From assembly GCA_000727475.1 (NCBI GenBank), contig KL647288.1, forward strand, positions 7,095,414 to 7,159,413: 64,000 bases of DNA, read 5' to 3'. The stretch is from Sarcocystis neurona. Taxonomy: Eukaryota; Apicomplexa; Conoidasida; Eucoccidiorida; Sarcocystidae. The translations under genes were made by a program, and so were the position numbers. The notes beneath the pieces are model-generated. The model worked only from the letters and a program-made list of their open reading frames with translations. It made no database searches and had not been told where the DNA came from. Positions 39,201 to 48,140 of this stretch are shown one piece after another; within the stretch, counting starts at the first letter, position 1, and each line of letters starts with the position of its first letter.

Positions 39201-42200
39201 CTGTCAGAGTCTTTTCTGTAGCCCCGGCCGTAAATTATCGACCACTTCAGTAGTACGGAGCAGCCGGGCTGTGCCGAATGAAGCAATCCAGCACAAGCGT
39301 TTTACAGCACCCTGTGGCCGTGTTCACGAAGACAGTGTATGGTGCCAGTACATCCGCAGTACCTCGTCTCAGGGCCTCTAGCTATGGTAAAATATCACCA
39401 GGCAACACAGTGGAAGGAGAAGGTCGCTGCGCTCCTGGTGCGACGCACCACGTATCTGACCCGTCAGTCTACACACTGAGTTAAACGGCAATATTTCTAC
39501 TTTCTGCACAGGTGGTTTGAAAGTGAAAAGCAGACGTCAAAAGAGCTCTTTGAACCGGTCAGTGACTGAAACTGCAGCCAGCGCCCCTTCCCTAGGATGG
39601 ATTGCAGCAGACTCGTCGGCGCAGTGATTAGTTAACATAGGGGCAAAACGGCAACCAGGTAGCCCCACGTTTTTTTAGCAGGTCTTTGCAAGCAAGCTCC
39701 ACCGTTTTGCCGAGCCGTACACGTCCTCTAGCTCAATGTGCACCTGCGTATCTGGTCAGTCAGAAGAAACCGCTCCGCCAGAGGACCTGGGCTCCCTTTT
39801 TAACGCTTTGGTCTCTGAGCAACGGGAAAAAATTGCGGACATGTCTCAAGAGCTAAAACGCAAGATTGTGGTTGAGGTAAAACAACTCGTGCAGACTCAA
39901 CAAGGAGAACTTGACGCATTACTCCATGATCAGGAAAGTGCCTATCGCTCAGCAGCTGTGACTTTACTGAAAAAGAAGCAACTATTTCTTAAATACTGTC
40001 ACGAAAAGGAAGAGAAATACTTCGACGAATGGAAGAAGGCGTTGAAGAAGACTCTCAAGCGTACCGCGCAGGAGAGGGGCCTCCAGATGGCTAGAAACGA
40101 GGACGGCGGAGCGGGGGCTGCTGAAGAATTAACTGCGGCTCTCGAAGAAGCAGCTCTTGCGCAGGTCGCGCTGCGGCGCCGCACGAAGGAGGAGAGGCAA
40201 AACCTGGAGCTGAAGCTGGTGGAGCTGGAACACAAACAAATTCTGGAAATATGCGAAAAAGAATCTTCTGTCTTGGTCAGTTGACGCCTCGAGGTGGTAT
40301 ACGTAGAGAGGGCTTTTTAAAGAAGTGGACTCTGGTAGCGACGTCAGGCGTCAGTCCATATCCAGTGTACAGATGGGAGGTAGTGCACGCATTGGGGCAG
40401 CGCAACACTCTGCGACAGTGCATTGTCTGGGAAGGTTGTTTTGACCGTAAACATTCAGCGTATCACCCGTGACTTCGTTGGTCCCATAGACCAGCTGGCG
40501 GGCAAGGGAGTAGTTTACGTCTGTGGACACAGCTTATAAGCTGGAGGACACAGAAGCGGCCAAGACAACCAGGTTGAATTTCTGCTACGTACCCTGCGCT
40601 GTCTATGCAGGCGCGTAGGTATAGAGTGCAGAATATGCACAACTGCGAGGCACTGAGTGATATGTGCACTGCGTCCTGTTCTACAGCGGAACCAAGTGCG
40701 GGCAGAGCTCAAGCAGTTCCGCATGATCATTGCGAAGGACATTGCGGCTAATATGGACCTGGCCGCTCACTTGGGGAAGAAACAGCTACAGAACTTGTTG
40801 CGGCAGGCAGTGCAAAATCTACAGGAAGGCACGTCAGCTATCCAAGAACAGGAGGACGAGCCGAACAGACGTGTGGCTGCCGCGGGAACAAGCTTCGATA
40901 TGACCCGTAGTCTTCTAGAAGGGCTGCGCAGGATGATACAAGAGAACGCGAAGGCTCAGGATCTGGAAGGCGAGATGATGCAAACGTGCGGGCCAGACAC
41001 GCCTTCACGAAGAGTAGAAGTGCTAATTTTTCATAATATCTGCAGACAGGCCACCTCAAGCCTTAGTGTGGGTTTCGTTTTAGTCTCTAGCTGCCACCAA
41101 CCCCGGAGACTAGCCCTTTGGATCAAGTTCAAAAATTTACACGTATTGCATGCAGGGTGCGTTCTTGCGTATCCAACCATTCAACTGGAGGTTGACTTAA
41201 CCTACCACATGCACAATTCTTCTTTTCTCTCATACTTTATTTCACCTTGAAGGTACACGCGCTTGCATACACTCCCGCTGTGTTCCGCTCACTCTGTTGC
41301 ACTAGCTCTGTCGTCTCTTCCTGTCCACATACCAGTATGCGTGCATCTCAGCAGACGGCCACAGTAGTGTCTCGACCTGAAACAGTTCTGCATTGGCTGC
41401 GTGAATACTTGAGCAGCGGCTGCGCGTCAACAACCACTTGTATCCTTAACACGTGTGTAAACCTGCGTGATGCGTCAGGGTCAGGAAAGCCAGCGATGAG
41501 CTTCGACACCTGGTGGCTTCTACTCAAGACAGGCTGGAGCAAGAGCGGGAGTCCCTCCACACGCAATGGCTGGATTTGACGTTGAAAGAGGTGGAAGCGC
41601 GGAATAACGCGTGGTCAGCGGCTGCCGAGGTATTGCTCCAGGCAGCAGTGCAGAAACTACAGTTGCAATGTTGTGCGAGAATCCTAATCAAACTGATTCT
41701 TCGCAGTTGTCTGTAGTCTATCCTGCCCCAAGGCGCTGCAATTCCATTATTGGTCTTTCACCAGAGTGCGCGGATTCTCTTTGGGGTAGAGTCAGAGTTT
41801 TTGTCAAGTTCAAGCTGTGAGTACGCTGGCGAATTAGCATGACCACGCGCGGGCCTGTGATGCTGGCGAGAACTGTTTGTTCTGTGCAACTCGCAGAACG
41901 ATCAAGCCAACAGGATGGATGCGGAGAAGCAAATTGTGCTACATGCAAATAAGGAGAGAATGATGCGGATCGAAGCGCAGGGAGAAATTTGTAACGTGCT
42001 GCACACGATGCTGACAAACGGTCTTGAAGGCCGTCTTCGAACCTTTGCGCGCATTCATAAGTCGCTTCGTCGTCGAAGGCTGAAGGCTTGGAAGCAACTA
42101 GCGGTTAGCACTGCACCAGGCTGGTAGTGCGCCGCGGCAATATTTTGGTTCACATGTTCACTTGTGTATCTCTATGCATCGTAGCACGCTACAAACTGTG

Positions 42201-45200
42201 GCCACGCTGTAGCGCTACGTGGGCACAGTTAGTGACTTCTGACAATGACTTCACGCCTTCAATCGGCTCTAACTTTTCCCGTGTCCTTCCTATACCTGAA
42301 AACCTACATGAACGCTGCTGCTGTAGCTGGAGGTGACAAGGTACGCAAGCTCTTATCCTGTGTTGGTCTGTGCATCCTTCTCTGGTGTAGTTATACATGA
42401 ACTAGAATGCTGGCGCTCTCTAGTTGGCACACGCTGACCCTACAGGTGACATGTGAAAGACTGCTCGTGCGTGTCGCAGGTGAGTACGATGATGCTGAAT
42501 GCGGGGAATATTCGGCACTGCTGGGAAGACGTGGTGGACAGCGGACAACAGGAAGCGGAAACACTTGACAGTTTCTCGGAGCGCCGCACACAACTGAGCC
42601 GCCGCAGTGCAGCCAACGTCAAGCGCATTATCAAACGAGAGCAGAAAAGACGAGCACACCTGAGAGCAAGTTTGGAGAGTGCGACATCTTTGATTGCACA
42701 GGTGCGTTTGCGGCGCCATTCGGCCACGCACTACTAAACTGTTCCCTATTTGTCTTGCTTGCAAAGCTGTCAATTCTGAAGCTCATCAGCTTGCTACACT
42801 TTCAGACACGCGATACGCCATGTAATGAAACATGGATTAGAGATAGACCGTAGGCACGAGTTTTCACTTAGAGACACAATGAAACATCGCTTGCATCCGT
42901 GGACGGGGAAAAATTTTTAAAGGTTCTTGTGGCGTGCATTTCACGATGTGTGCAGCCGCGTAGCGACACAGGTGTTGGACTCGAAGACGTTACGCTGCAA
43001 CAAGCTGTTGAAGCTGCAGCGAATCGGCAGCTTGAAGAAGAATTTCACTACAGGAAAGCTGAGTTAGATCGGCAGCTGGAGGAAGCCCTCAGGCAACTGG
43101 ACAAGCCACCACATCAGGCAGCAGTTCCAAAAAACGAGGAAAATAGTGAACAGGCGGAAGAAAATAGCGGTGAAGGGAGGGAACATGGGGAGGCTGTCGA
43201 GGAAGAGGGACTGAGCGAAGCTGACGAGGCACGTGCTGCCCGTGATAGAGAACAGAGGGAGGTGGAACTGGTAACCGCGCACAAAGAAGACGTCCAGCGT
43301 CTTGAAAAGGAACTACACGAACGACTTGCGGGAGGTCAACAGAAACTAATGCTAAACCTCTGGGACCTGACTGTGGAGGTGGAATCGAGTCCTCAAAGAC
43401 TGAACGCGCTGGCACACACCGTACGAGAGGAAATTGACGAGTTGTTTGAGGCAGAAAAAATGGAACTTGAGAAGGGAAGCAACGATCAGCCACCCAGCTT
43501 TTCAAGCGTAAGCATGGGCGATGACGCCTCTGGGTATGGCCACTAGTTTGACAGAGCGCAAGAAATAACTGCTTCTTCCAAATTCCAAGTGTAGCACGAG
43601 AGTAGGCAACGTCCCTGCCTGTCGTGCACACCTCAGTTGTCAGAGTGTACTACCCTGCTCAAAAGCTCCTGAGGTGTAGAAGGCAGTAGCGTCCGCTACT
43701 CTCTCTGTTGCATCGGCGTAAAGTTGAAAGTGCGGCGCACCACGGGACATTATATGGTACACCGGCAGTAAACTTGTAGCGTTTTGAAGGAACACGCGAC
43801 AGTCGACTAACTCCCACGTCGGTGCACGCTACGAGGCACTCGCAGGTCCAGTGCGCCTTACTCTATGCAAACAAGAGAATCTGCACACAACAACCACTGC
43901 AGCGTTGGGCTTGTAGAGACACTGTGAAGCCTCAAGTTCTTAACTGATTTAGCATTTGCCCATGGGAAGACTATGTCTAGTAGGGATGAGCAGCGTCTGT
44001 GTCTCCCGTGGCAGTAGGTAACTCAGGCACGCGCCCTGCCCTCTCTACGCGTCCTCGCTTATATATATATCAGCGACTGTAGCGTACACGCTGCGCTGCA
44101 TGCGGCAAAGACACTGGCTGTGTCAGCGAATAAGGGGATACTCTGCTGCAGTACTTCGAAATCTCTGCAAAGTGGTAACGAGCTGTCAAAGATTTCCACG
44201 CATCCACCATCTGCATTACCCGCTGCTCTAGGCAGGAGCTTTAATGTTGGTGGTGCTGCTTTCTCACTCCAGCAAACATCAGCAGAAAGTTGTGAGAACG
44301 GAAGCCAAGGTTCAGGAGGAACCATCAGCTACGAACTTCGACTCCTGCGTTTGAAGAAAAGTCGCTGCGAGAGACTTCTCGGTGAGTGTGTAAAGAGTGG
44401 CAAATTAGAAGCACATTATTCCGCGATCCACACGTGACGAAGCGGTTTTCACCTAAATCGAGGCGCAGTGACGACGTTTCAAACGTATCGGCAGACACAA
44501 GTGACGCTCGTTTGCACCATCGTCGATTATACGCACTGCCGAATCTCCATTGCTCCATCACTTCCCCAACTGCAAACCGTAACGTTCAAAAGTACCTGTG
44601 TGACAGCCCACTCCTCGTAGGGGTGACAAGCAGAGCGGTGTTTCCGTGCTCAACCGCCGCTAGCTACCAGTGGGTACAGCCATCACGACCGTCACAGACG
44701 GTCGCGTGTAATCTGGAGAAAAGTGGAACGTAGTGTGAATCAACGACAAGAAGGAAGTATTTAACCATTCTCTGGCCTCAAAGAGCTGAGCCTCAGTATG
44801 GGGTGGTTTCCTCGTGCTCCGGAGTTGGTGAAACAACATTGTGTGTGTCGCCGTGGCTGTTCAGATCGGTTGTCTCGCCTGGCGGACAAGGAGGGACCCG
44901 TAGCTTTAGCTTACGTGGAAGAAGCTTCAAAAGGTCAGGCTTTCACGCCACATGTCCACGGGCATGCCTGCACTGCCGATGCTGCCGGCTGCGGAAGACA
45001 CACGAAAACGAGAAAAGTAAATTGAGCCGTTGTGGTAATAGGTCGTCCAGTCATCTGACATCTGCACCAGGTGTTGTGTCTTGCGGCCTGGTCACAAAGC
45101 GCTGACCGTTAAAGTCTGGTAGCGGCAGTGGTAAACTGCGTACAAAACAGCAACTACTCCAGATTAGGTTGGCTAACAGGGTTGTCCACGACGTGTCGGT

Positions 45201-47489
45201 CCAGCCACCCGCAAGATGCTATTGCGAGGCTTCTGCGTGCACGCGCAGAGCTGGAAAGACTTCGTCGTGAGGAGATCAACCTCAAGGGGACCCAGAAGGC
45301 GGAGCTGCAGCGTGAGTTGGAAAAACTTGCAGATGAGAAAGAGGAAGCACAAAAACGCCTGGAGCAAGCTCTTGAACTGATGCAAGTACGTACCTTTGTT
45401 TGCTGCATGATCAAGTGTGTACGAAAGCAGAGTGATACGGACTGGTCGATACTGTGACACACTGGCGTTTGAGTGTTCGTTCAACTAGCTCACTTAAAAG
45501 CTTCTACCACCTAAAAGAACGGATTCTGGCCGCAAACAGTGGTACCTTCTGAAGAAAAAACGATATAAAGGATAATGCACACCATAGATCTACTTGGTGT
45601 GCATAATGAAGGATAATGCCTACCGTGGATCTACTTGGTGTGCATAATAAAGGATAAAGCACACCTTAGATCTCCTTGGTGTGCTTGATAAAGGATAAAG
45701 CACACCATAGGTCTACTTGGTGTGCATAATAAAGGATAATGCACACCATAGGTCTATTTGTCTGCTGACATTGTTGTTGTCAATTTGCATGCGGGATTGC
45801 TTCTGTGCATTATAACGAGAGGAGAGAGGACTCAGAGAACTTTCACGAGAGTACGAAATAAGGGGAGTGTTATGCTTTTTCGAGAGCTTCTATATTTGTG
45901 TGTCGTGACGAGCAGTGGCACGACTGTGAGCACACTCATGTGTCACGTGACGCGTGACCTCGCGGGCCAGACGTTGGAAGAGGTCGCCTGCATTATACGA
46001 AAACTGCATACAAAGTCACTCTACTAGCGTAGACCACAGGTACAGAAGCTTTCCACGTATCTGATGCGTTCTCTTACAGAAAGAATGGGAGGAAAAATTA
46101 GAGAGAGCTCAAATGGAAGGTCGGGCTCGGCTGGAGGTAAGCCGGCAAAATGCGCGGTGGCACAGTGATGAAGCAGGCGACGTAGATGAGAGGAGAAAGC
46201 AGTTACTGAAATGGCACCAGCTCGAAGTACAAAAGCTTCAGGAGGCTCTCGACACGGAGTATGTCCGCCAGCGCCGGTCCCTAGAAGAGAAACTGCAGCA
46301 CAAAATGCTACTGAAACGGCGGAGGGTCATTCAAGAAGCCGAGGAAGAACTCAAAGCGAGAACGGCGCATATTCAGAAGGCGAGGGATGCCTTTGTCAGT
46401 GAACAGGAACCCCGCTTTTTTTTTGATGAAGATACACGACGCGAGGTAAGCGTGCTAGAGAACAGAGAAGCAGGCTCAGCGGTCTTGCATTTGAACATTA
46501 GTGCTGCCTCACAGGCTTGTTCCAGGATGCTTCGTTAGTGTGTGTCTGTACGCGCGTGAAGATCTCAGTAGAGAGGAGGAGGAGGTTTCATGTGAGACTT
46601 CTACGTCTACTGTGGATTGCTCATTAGAGTGCCTGTGGCTGTCTTGGTATTACATGTACACATAAAGAGGCAGTTAGTACAGAGGACTTGCGCACGTAGG
46701 AGTGTACGTACGTACATGCCTGTACCCCTGTGTGTGCGTGCGGTATAGCTTGAGTGGAACAGACCTCGATAGAATAGAGAGTATAGCTGTGCTTTGGCTC
46801 TTTACCATACTCCTTGAAGTGCACACAGGTGTGTTGAATACGAAAACTAAGCTTTGCCGCTGCAGTTAGTTGCCAGCGTTGCAGCAAGACTGTAGTCTTT
46901 TTCCTCAGAAGGACGGGTTGCTTGGTCGAACACCATTGCAAAGCGTTTTAGAAAGCTTTACGGTACCTAACTGCATCGGCGAATCTGCACGTATACGGAC
47001 ATTTCCAGATGGACGTGTACGACAGGTGAAGGCAATATACAGAATAAGCCTAACAAGGACTGGTGTAGTCGCAGGTAGGGCGTCGTGAGATGTCGCTCGC
47101 CCCTTAATATGTGCTCCTTTGCGTGTTGTGCGTCTCCAGTGCGCCGTCCCACGACGCCCATTCATGCAGGTGTATTTCCGCAAGGTGTCGCTTTTTTACC
47201 AGTCAAGATATTTGATCTCCACAAACCGTTTCTGCCCTGCCCGTATGGGGTTTGATAACACCCGCTAGATCTTAACATGTTTCGATCGCGAAGACTGCGC
47301 TGCGCCTTTGCAGCTGGTTCTGCGCCTTGCACGGGAGTGGCGTCAGAAAGCCAGTAGGAGCGCGCGGCTGAAAGGACTAGGCGAGAAACCCCCCATGGAG
47401 CGCAGGGAAGACGGTGAAACTGCGGAGAATCTGTCACCGCTGCAGCGACTGGATACGGCTGAGTTCAGGCGGCGGGTTACGACTCTCAG
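7652..47489 (+). CDS. Giant GCC2/GCC3-repeat type I membrane protein with coiled-coil tail (59 traced exons)
   Basis: The start is the ATG at 7652, followed by a signal peptide. Exons joined with continuous phase give about 4,870 codons. Domain order: signal peptide (1-35); unique Ser/Thr-rich domain (to about 520); cysteine-rich entry region (about 520-920); long GCC2/GCC3 array (about 920-3,118); Cys-rich module (about 3,119-3,288); cupredoxin-like domain (about 3,289-3,447); transmembrane helix (about 3,475-3,497); cytoplasmic charged coiled coil (to at least 4,867). Proteins called GCC2 and GCC3 domain-containing are known in coccidia and ciliates, mostly without a defined role. The topology suggests a receptor, adhesin or scaffold at the parasite surface or in a secretory organelle, tied to the cytoskeleton through the tail; that is inference. 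Exons are described in the segment entries. The stop codon is not resolved and lies beyond 47489, probably before about 48150. Confidence 0.8.
9786..12498 (+). CDS. Giant protein exons 2-5: irregular cysteine-rich entry region
   Basis: Proposed exons are 9786-10027, 10449-10869, 11539-11791 and 12238-12498. All junction phases agree (2, 1, 2, 0, 0). The exon 2/3 junction creates the motif ECGDGTITIDADASCHACP, a typical GCC2 turn. Between such turns lie aromatic, non-repetitive stretches (for example around YYDFDTKANIIP and FEFDWSPNT), so this part is more than a plain repeat array. Acceptors of exons 2 and 4 are weak: exon 2 lacks a clear pyrimidine tract, and exon 4 begins inside a duplicated 23-bp segment. 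An alternative donor for exon 2 is at 10066. Boundaries are less certain here than further downstream. Confidence 0.55.
11500..11545 (+). repeat. 23-bp tandem duplication over a 3' splice site
   Basis: Copies at 11500-11522 and 11523-11545 differ at two positions. The proposed acceptor of exon 4 of the giant gene is the AG at 11537-11538 in the second copy; the first copy reads AC at the same place. The duplication therefore sits exactly on an intron-exon boundary. Confidence 0.7.
12809..17117 (+). CDS. Giant protein exons 6-13: first part of GCC2/GCC3 array
   Basis: Exons are 12809-12993, 13934-14019, 14140-14416, 14595-14701, 15446-15651, 15948-15998, 16293-16491 and 16838-17117, with phase continuity at every junction. 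Each carries turns of the form CPxGxYC, such as CSAGYYCPL, CVAGFVCNG, CPAGYYCPR, CPSGYMNPGEGSTKC, CPPGHYCPEG and CPPGQYC. This is the Ephrin_rec_like / GCC2-GCC3 signature, in which paired cysteines form small disulphide-linked turns stacked into a rod. Exon 11 is only 51 bp. The intron between exons 9 and 10 (14702-15445) is rich in short ACGTA/CACAC tracts. Several introns split the Gly codon of a CPxG motif. Confidence 0.8.
17547..22097 (+). CDS. Giant protein exons 14-21: central GCC2/GCC3 array
   Basis: Exons are 17547-17933, 18037-18340, 18685-18931, 19205-19582, 19959-20531, 20755-21129, 21415-21462 and about 21934-22097. Joins restore motifs across splice sites: exon 18/19 gives CPPGQACRKPGTFVPENC and exon 19/20 gives CPAGHHCPPG. 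Exon 18, at 573 bp, is the longest of the array and holds about nine turns. Exon 20 is a 48-bp micro-exon. The start of exon 21 is ambiguous: phase-compatible AGs occur at 21897, 21921, 21927 and 21933, and I prefer the last because it restores the CPPGT pattern. Linkers such as SPTPTDGVTG and TPTG are the usual GCC spacer. Confidence 0.8.
22098..22813 (+). other. 716-bp intron of the giant gene
   Basis: The donor is CAG|GTAACT after 22097 and the acceptor is GCAG at 22813. No Cys-rich frame compatible with the flanking phase-0 ends was found inside. A cysteine-rich looking stretch near 22698-22726 is crossed by stops in the usable frames. I see no other feature. Confidence 0.5.
22814..27207 (+). 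CDS. Giant protein exons 22-29: GCC2/GCC3 array continued
   Basis: Exons are 22814-22890, 23187-23339, 23732-23935, 24463-24818, 25206-25352, 25755-25912, 26662-26890 and 27157-27207. All phases match. Typical turns are CPKGHYCPEA, CITCPGGFLC, CPAGSYCPAG, CPEGYYC, CSAGHYC, CPKGSYCPEGA and CEPGNYC. The segment around 23870-23930 in exon 24 departs from the repeat. Exon 24 is in a frame with no in-frame ATG, so it is easily missed by a simple ORF scan. Introns here range from about 160 to 750 bp and contain nothing recognisable. Confidence 0.8.
27372..31261 (+). CDS. Giant protein exons 30-36: end of GCC2/GCC3 array
   Basis: Exons are 27372-27711, 28180-28330, 28888-29016, 29497-29662, 29993-30249, 30544-30670 and 31056-31261, with continuous phase. 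Motifs include CLPGHLCKD, CPPGKVCDK, CPSGHYCPAG, CPVGYYCPEG, CPGGHYCPA, CPEGYFC and CPVAHYCPAG. The end of exon 30 departs from the repeat with an acidic stretch (ADKDLELLWDKLSFWAG), perhaps a short helix between two blocks. Exon 36 joins exon 35 as ICTG|TSTTAKPTDN, a normal GCC spacer, so an open frame at 30911-31017 is treated as intronic. The exon 36 donor is the unusual GTCAGT. Confidence 0.8.
32061..33047 (+). CDS. Giant protein exons 37-38: non-GCC cysteine-rich module
   Basis: Exons are 32061-32185 and 32663-33047, joined in phase 2. The cysteine pattern changes from CPxG turns to closely paired CxxC and CxC forms (TSCVPCGPNA, CTCVG, CPCFA, then several Cys pairs around DCKKSCRGAAG and VCQCKDG). 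About 17 cysteines occur in 170 residues. No EGF consensus fits cleanly. The last part (VEYDPVANTSTTYLAGLP and on) loses the cysteines and reads like the entry to the following beta domain. The exon 38 donor is CTG|GTGAGC. Confidence 0.7.
33048..34299 (+). other. 1.25-kb intron or unresolved interval of the giant gene
   Basis: This is the largest gap between assigned exons. Flanking exons both have phase 0, so direct splicing is possible, but a small exon could be missed. It contains an ACT/TAC microsatellite at 33351-33380. Frames around 33806-34108 are open without recognisable similarity. Confidence 0.45.
33351..33380. repeat. TAC/ACT trinucleotide microsatellite
   Basis: About ten TAC/ACT triplets with one interruption (AG), inside the large intron of the giant gene. 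Confidence 0.8.
34300..35167 (+). CDS. Giant protein exons 39-40: cupredoxin-like juxtamembrane domain
   Basis: Exons are 34300-34578 and 34971-35167; an alternative start of exon 39 in the same phase is 34252. Joining them gives VPVYQKENLLNTN, and the domain reads strand (VLCLSRGSTIVWEL), loop, a helical turn (TAFRELASQ), then FAYTFLESGVFVFAASNN and EISVVAIV, ending at CPGG. This is the order of a small cupredoxin-like beta sandwich often found before the membrane helix in giant protist GCC proteins, from what I know of the family. The Cys-His-Met copper ligands expected after the FVF strand are absent, so it should not bind type 1 copper. Confidence 0.7.
34390..34449 (+). repeat. 30-bp coding duplication in exon 39
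   Basis: Two adjacent 30-bp units encode ETEAAEALHS and ETETAEVLNP. They lie in a polar linker just before the cupredoxin-like domain, which fits slippage in a tolerant disordered region. Confidence 0.7.
35168..36013 (+). other. 846-bp intron of the giant gene
   Basis: The donor is AAC|GTAAGC after 35167 and the acceptor CGCAG at 36013; both ends are phase 2. No coding frame with similarity to the protein was seen inside. Confidence 0.55.
36014..36326 (+). CDS. Giant protein exon 41: transmembrane helix and stop-transfer
   Basis: The exon encodes a short Ser-rich stalk, then a clear membrane segment from WILIILGLL through ALLLFGLW (about 23 residues, roughly protein residues 3,475-3,497), followed by RCQRRSW, a basic stop-transfer sequence. 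With the N-terminal signal peptide this gives a type I topology: Cys-rich side luminal or extracellular, coiled-coil side cytosolic. The acceptor (TTTCCGCAG) and donor (CAGAAG|GTACGC) are both good. The rest of the exon encodes about 45 polar residues of the juxtamembrane tail. Confidence 0.8.
36708..37799 (+). CDS. Giant protein exons 42-46: proximal cytoplasmic tail
   Basis: Proposed small exons are 36708-36800, 37243-37295, 37380-37413, 37562-37669 and 37698-37799. Phases agree (0, 0, 2, 0, 0, 0). The encoded segments are helical and amphipathic, for example SLRAYLCEKLVATASALT, KDCLQYALER, ELITEEFFEKQTLYK and VLLEKLLDFQQVLQC. Exons 42 and 46 are well supported by splice motifs and phase. 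Exons 43-45 are tentative because they are very short (exon 44 is 34 bp) and alternative frames exist at 37300-37530. No enzymatic domain is visible. Confidence 0.5.
38052..40275 (+). CDS. Giant protein exons 47-50: cytoplasmic coiled coil, part 1
   Basis: Exons are 38052-38345, 38847-39184, 39512-39557 and 39682-40275. The 46-bp exon 49 joins as R|WFESEKQTSKELFEP and continues into exon 50. Exon 50 alone encodes 198 residues of strongly charged helix (EKEEKYFDEWKKALKK, AEELTAALEEAALAQVALRR) with heptad-like spacing. Exon 47 ends with a hydrophobic helix (CFELGGLALLDTLDHLW) after an acidic linker. The tail looks like a dimerising rod or cytoskeletal tether. Exons 49 and 50 both use a GTCAGT donor. 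Confidence 0.75.
40687..43507 (+). CDS. Giant protein exons 51-55: cytoplasmic coiled coil, part 2
   Basis: Exons are 40687-40985, 41479-41629, 41897-42103, 42480-42701 and 42956-43507. The 51/52 splice (phase 2) gives MMQTVRKASDELRHLV, keeping the helix in register, and so is preferred over the donor at 41014. Exon 53 is basic (SLRRRRLKAWKQLA) with a weak GTTAGC donor. Exon 55 contains an acidic Glu-rich linker around 43130-43250, then another helix (EDVQRLEKELHERL, REEIDELFEAEKMELEK). If the good GTAAGC donor at 43508 were not used, the frame would stop at 43546, so a shorter isoform ending there is possible. Confidence 0.7.
44273..47489 (+). CDS. Giant protein exons 56-59: distal coiled coil
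   Basis: Exons are 44273-44381, 45180-45385, 46080-46445 and 47314-47489, in compatible phases (0, 1, 0, 0, ending in 2). Exon 57 (ARLLRARAELERLRREE, ELQRELEKLADEKEEAQK) and exon 58 (EWEEKLERAQMEGRARLE, VQKLQEALDTEYVRQRR) are unmistakable coiled coil and continue the style of exons 50-55. Exon 56 is weaker (ELRLLRLKKSRCERLLG). Exon 59 encodes a polar, basic segment with donor CTCAG|GTAATG. If transcription ended at 43546, exons 57-59 would belong to a separate downstream gene; I think one gene more likely. Confidence 0.6.
45566..45760. repeat. 41-bp tandem repeat with internal hairpin, 4.75 copies
   Basis: Units start at 45566, 45607, 45648, 45689 and 45730 (the last partial). Each holds the inverted repeat GCACACCA - about 10 bp - TGGTGTGC, so every unit can form an 8-bp stem. 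Arms are best kept in units 1 and 4; unit 2 has changes in one arm, unit 3 in both. The array lies in the intron between exons 57 and 58 of the giant gene. Confidence 0.9.
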
Positions 47490-48131
47490 GTAATGTCCAT
47501 AAATTGAGTATCCTACCGCAAAATTCACTTGTGACGCGTCAAATAAGCTGGATGGGTCGCTTCTGCATCGTAAACGTTTTCTTTTCCGTTAAAGAGCCTC
47601 TGCAGCATTCGTTAAGCTGATGAAACTCAAAACTGACGGGCTGGTGTTTCAACAGGACCAGCACGCTAGTACAACTTATCTCGTCCTCCACAGCTGTTTC
47701 TAAACAACGCACTGCGACTGGAAGTCCTGCGACAAAAAAACGCGTGCCTTTTTCGACAAGGGATTACACAAATGTGCCTGGGTTTTTCTGCGTGTAGTAC
47801 GTGGAAGGACTATTGACCTTCTGAGTAGCTGTTCGGCGGAATCAGTCCTGGCGGTAGCTTTGTGCTGGAACAGCAGAGAGTCTTTCGAATACCCTGTTGT
47901 TCAAGTCAGGGATAATGGTACACACAAGAAAGAGCGCTGCATGGTGCTGTCACGTTCTTTTTGTCTGCTGCCTCTAGGAGAGCTGCGGGAAAAGCTATTG
48001 TCGAAGTGTGCGATACGATACGCCGGCTGCGGCCTTCTCCTGGAATTGGAGCCGGGCAGACTGCGCGATCTGCCACAGCCCATTCAGGACGCTTATTGCA
48101 ACTTTCAGGGGCGACTGACGCAATTGAAGAG
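47490..48131 (+). other. Probable 3' end of the giant gene, unresolved
   Basis: After exon 59 (phase 2) several continuations are possible. A stretch at 47978-48131, preceded by CCTCTAG and followed by GTCAGA, is open in two frames: one gives a helical sequence (ELREKLLSKCAIRYAGCG) but needs phase 1; another gives RRAAGKAIVEVCDTIRRL and fits phase 2. A phase-0 entry, through an additional exon near 47806-47907, would reach a TGA inside it. I cannot decide which frame carries the natural stop. Confidence 0.3.
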
Positions 48132-48140
48132 GTCAGAGAT

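Noticed and set aside
45566..45760. CRISPR-like array
   Set aside because: The units are contiguous without unique spacers, and the genome is eukaryotic. It is a minisatellite with internal inverted repeats.
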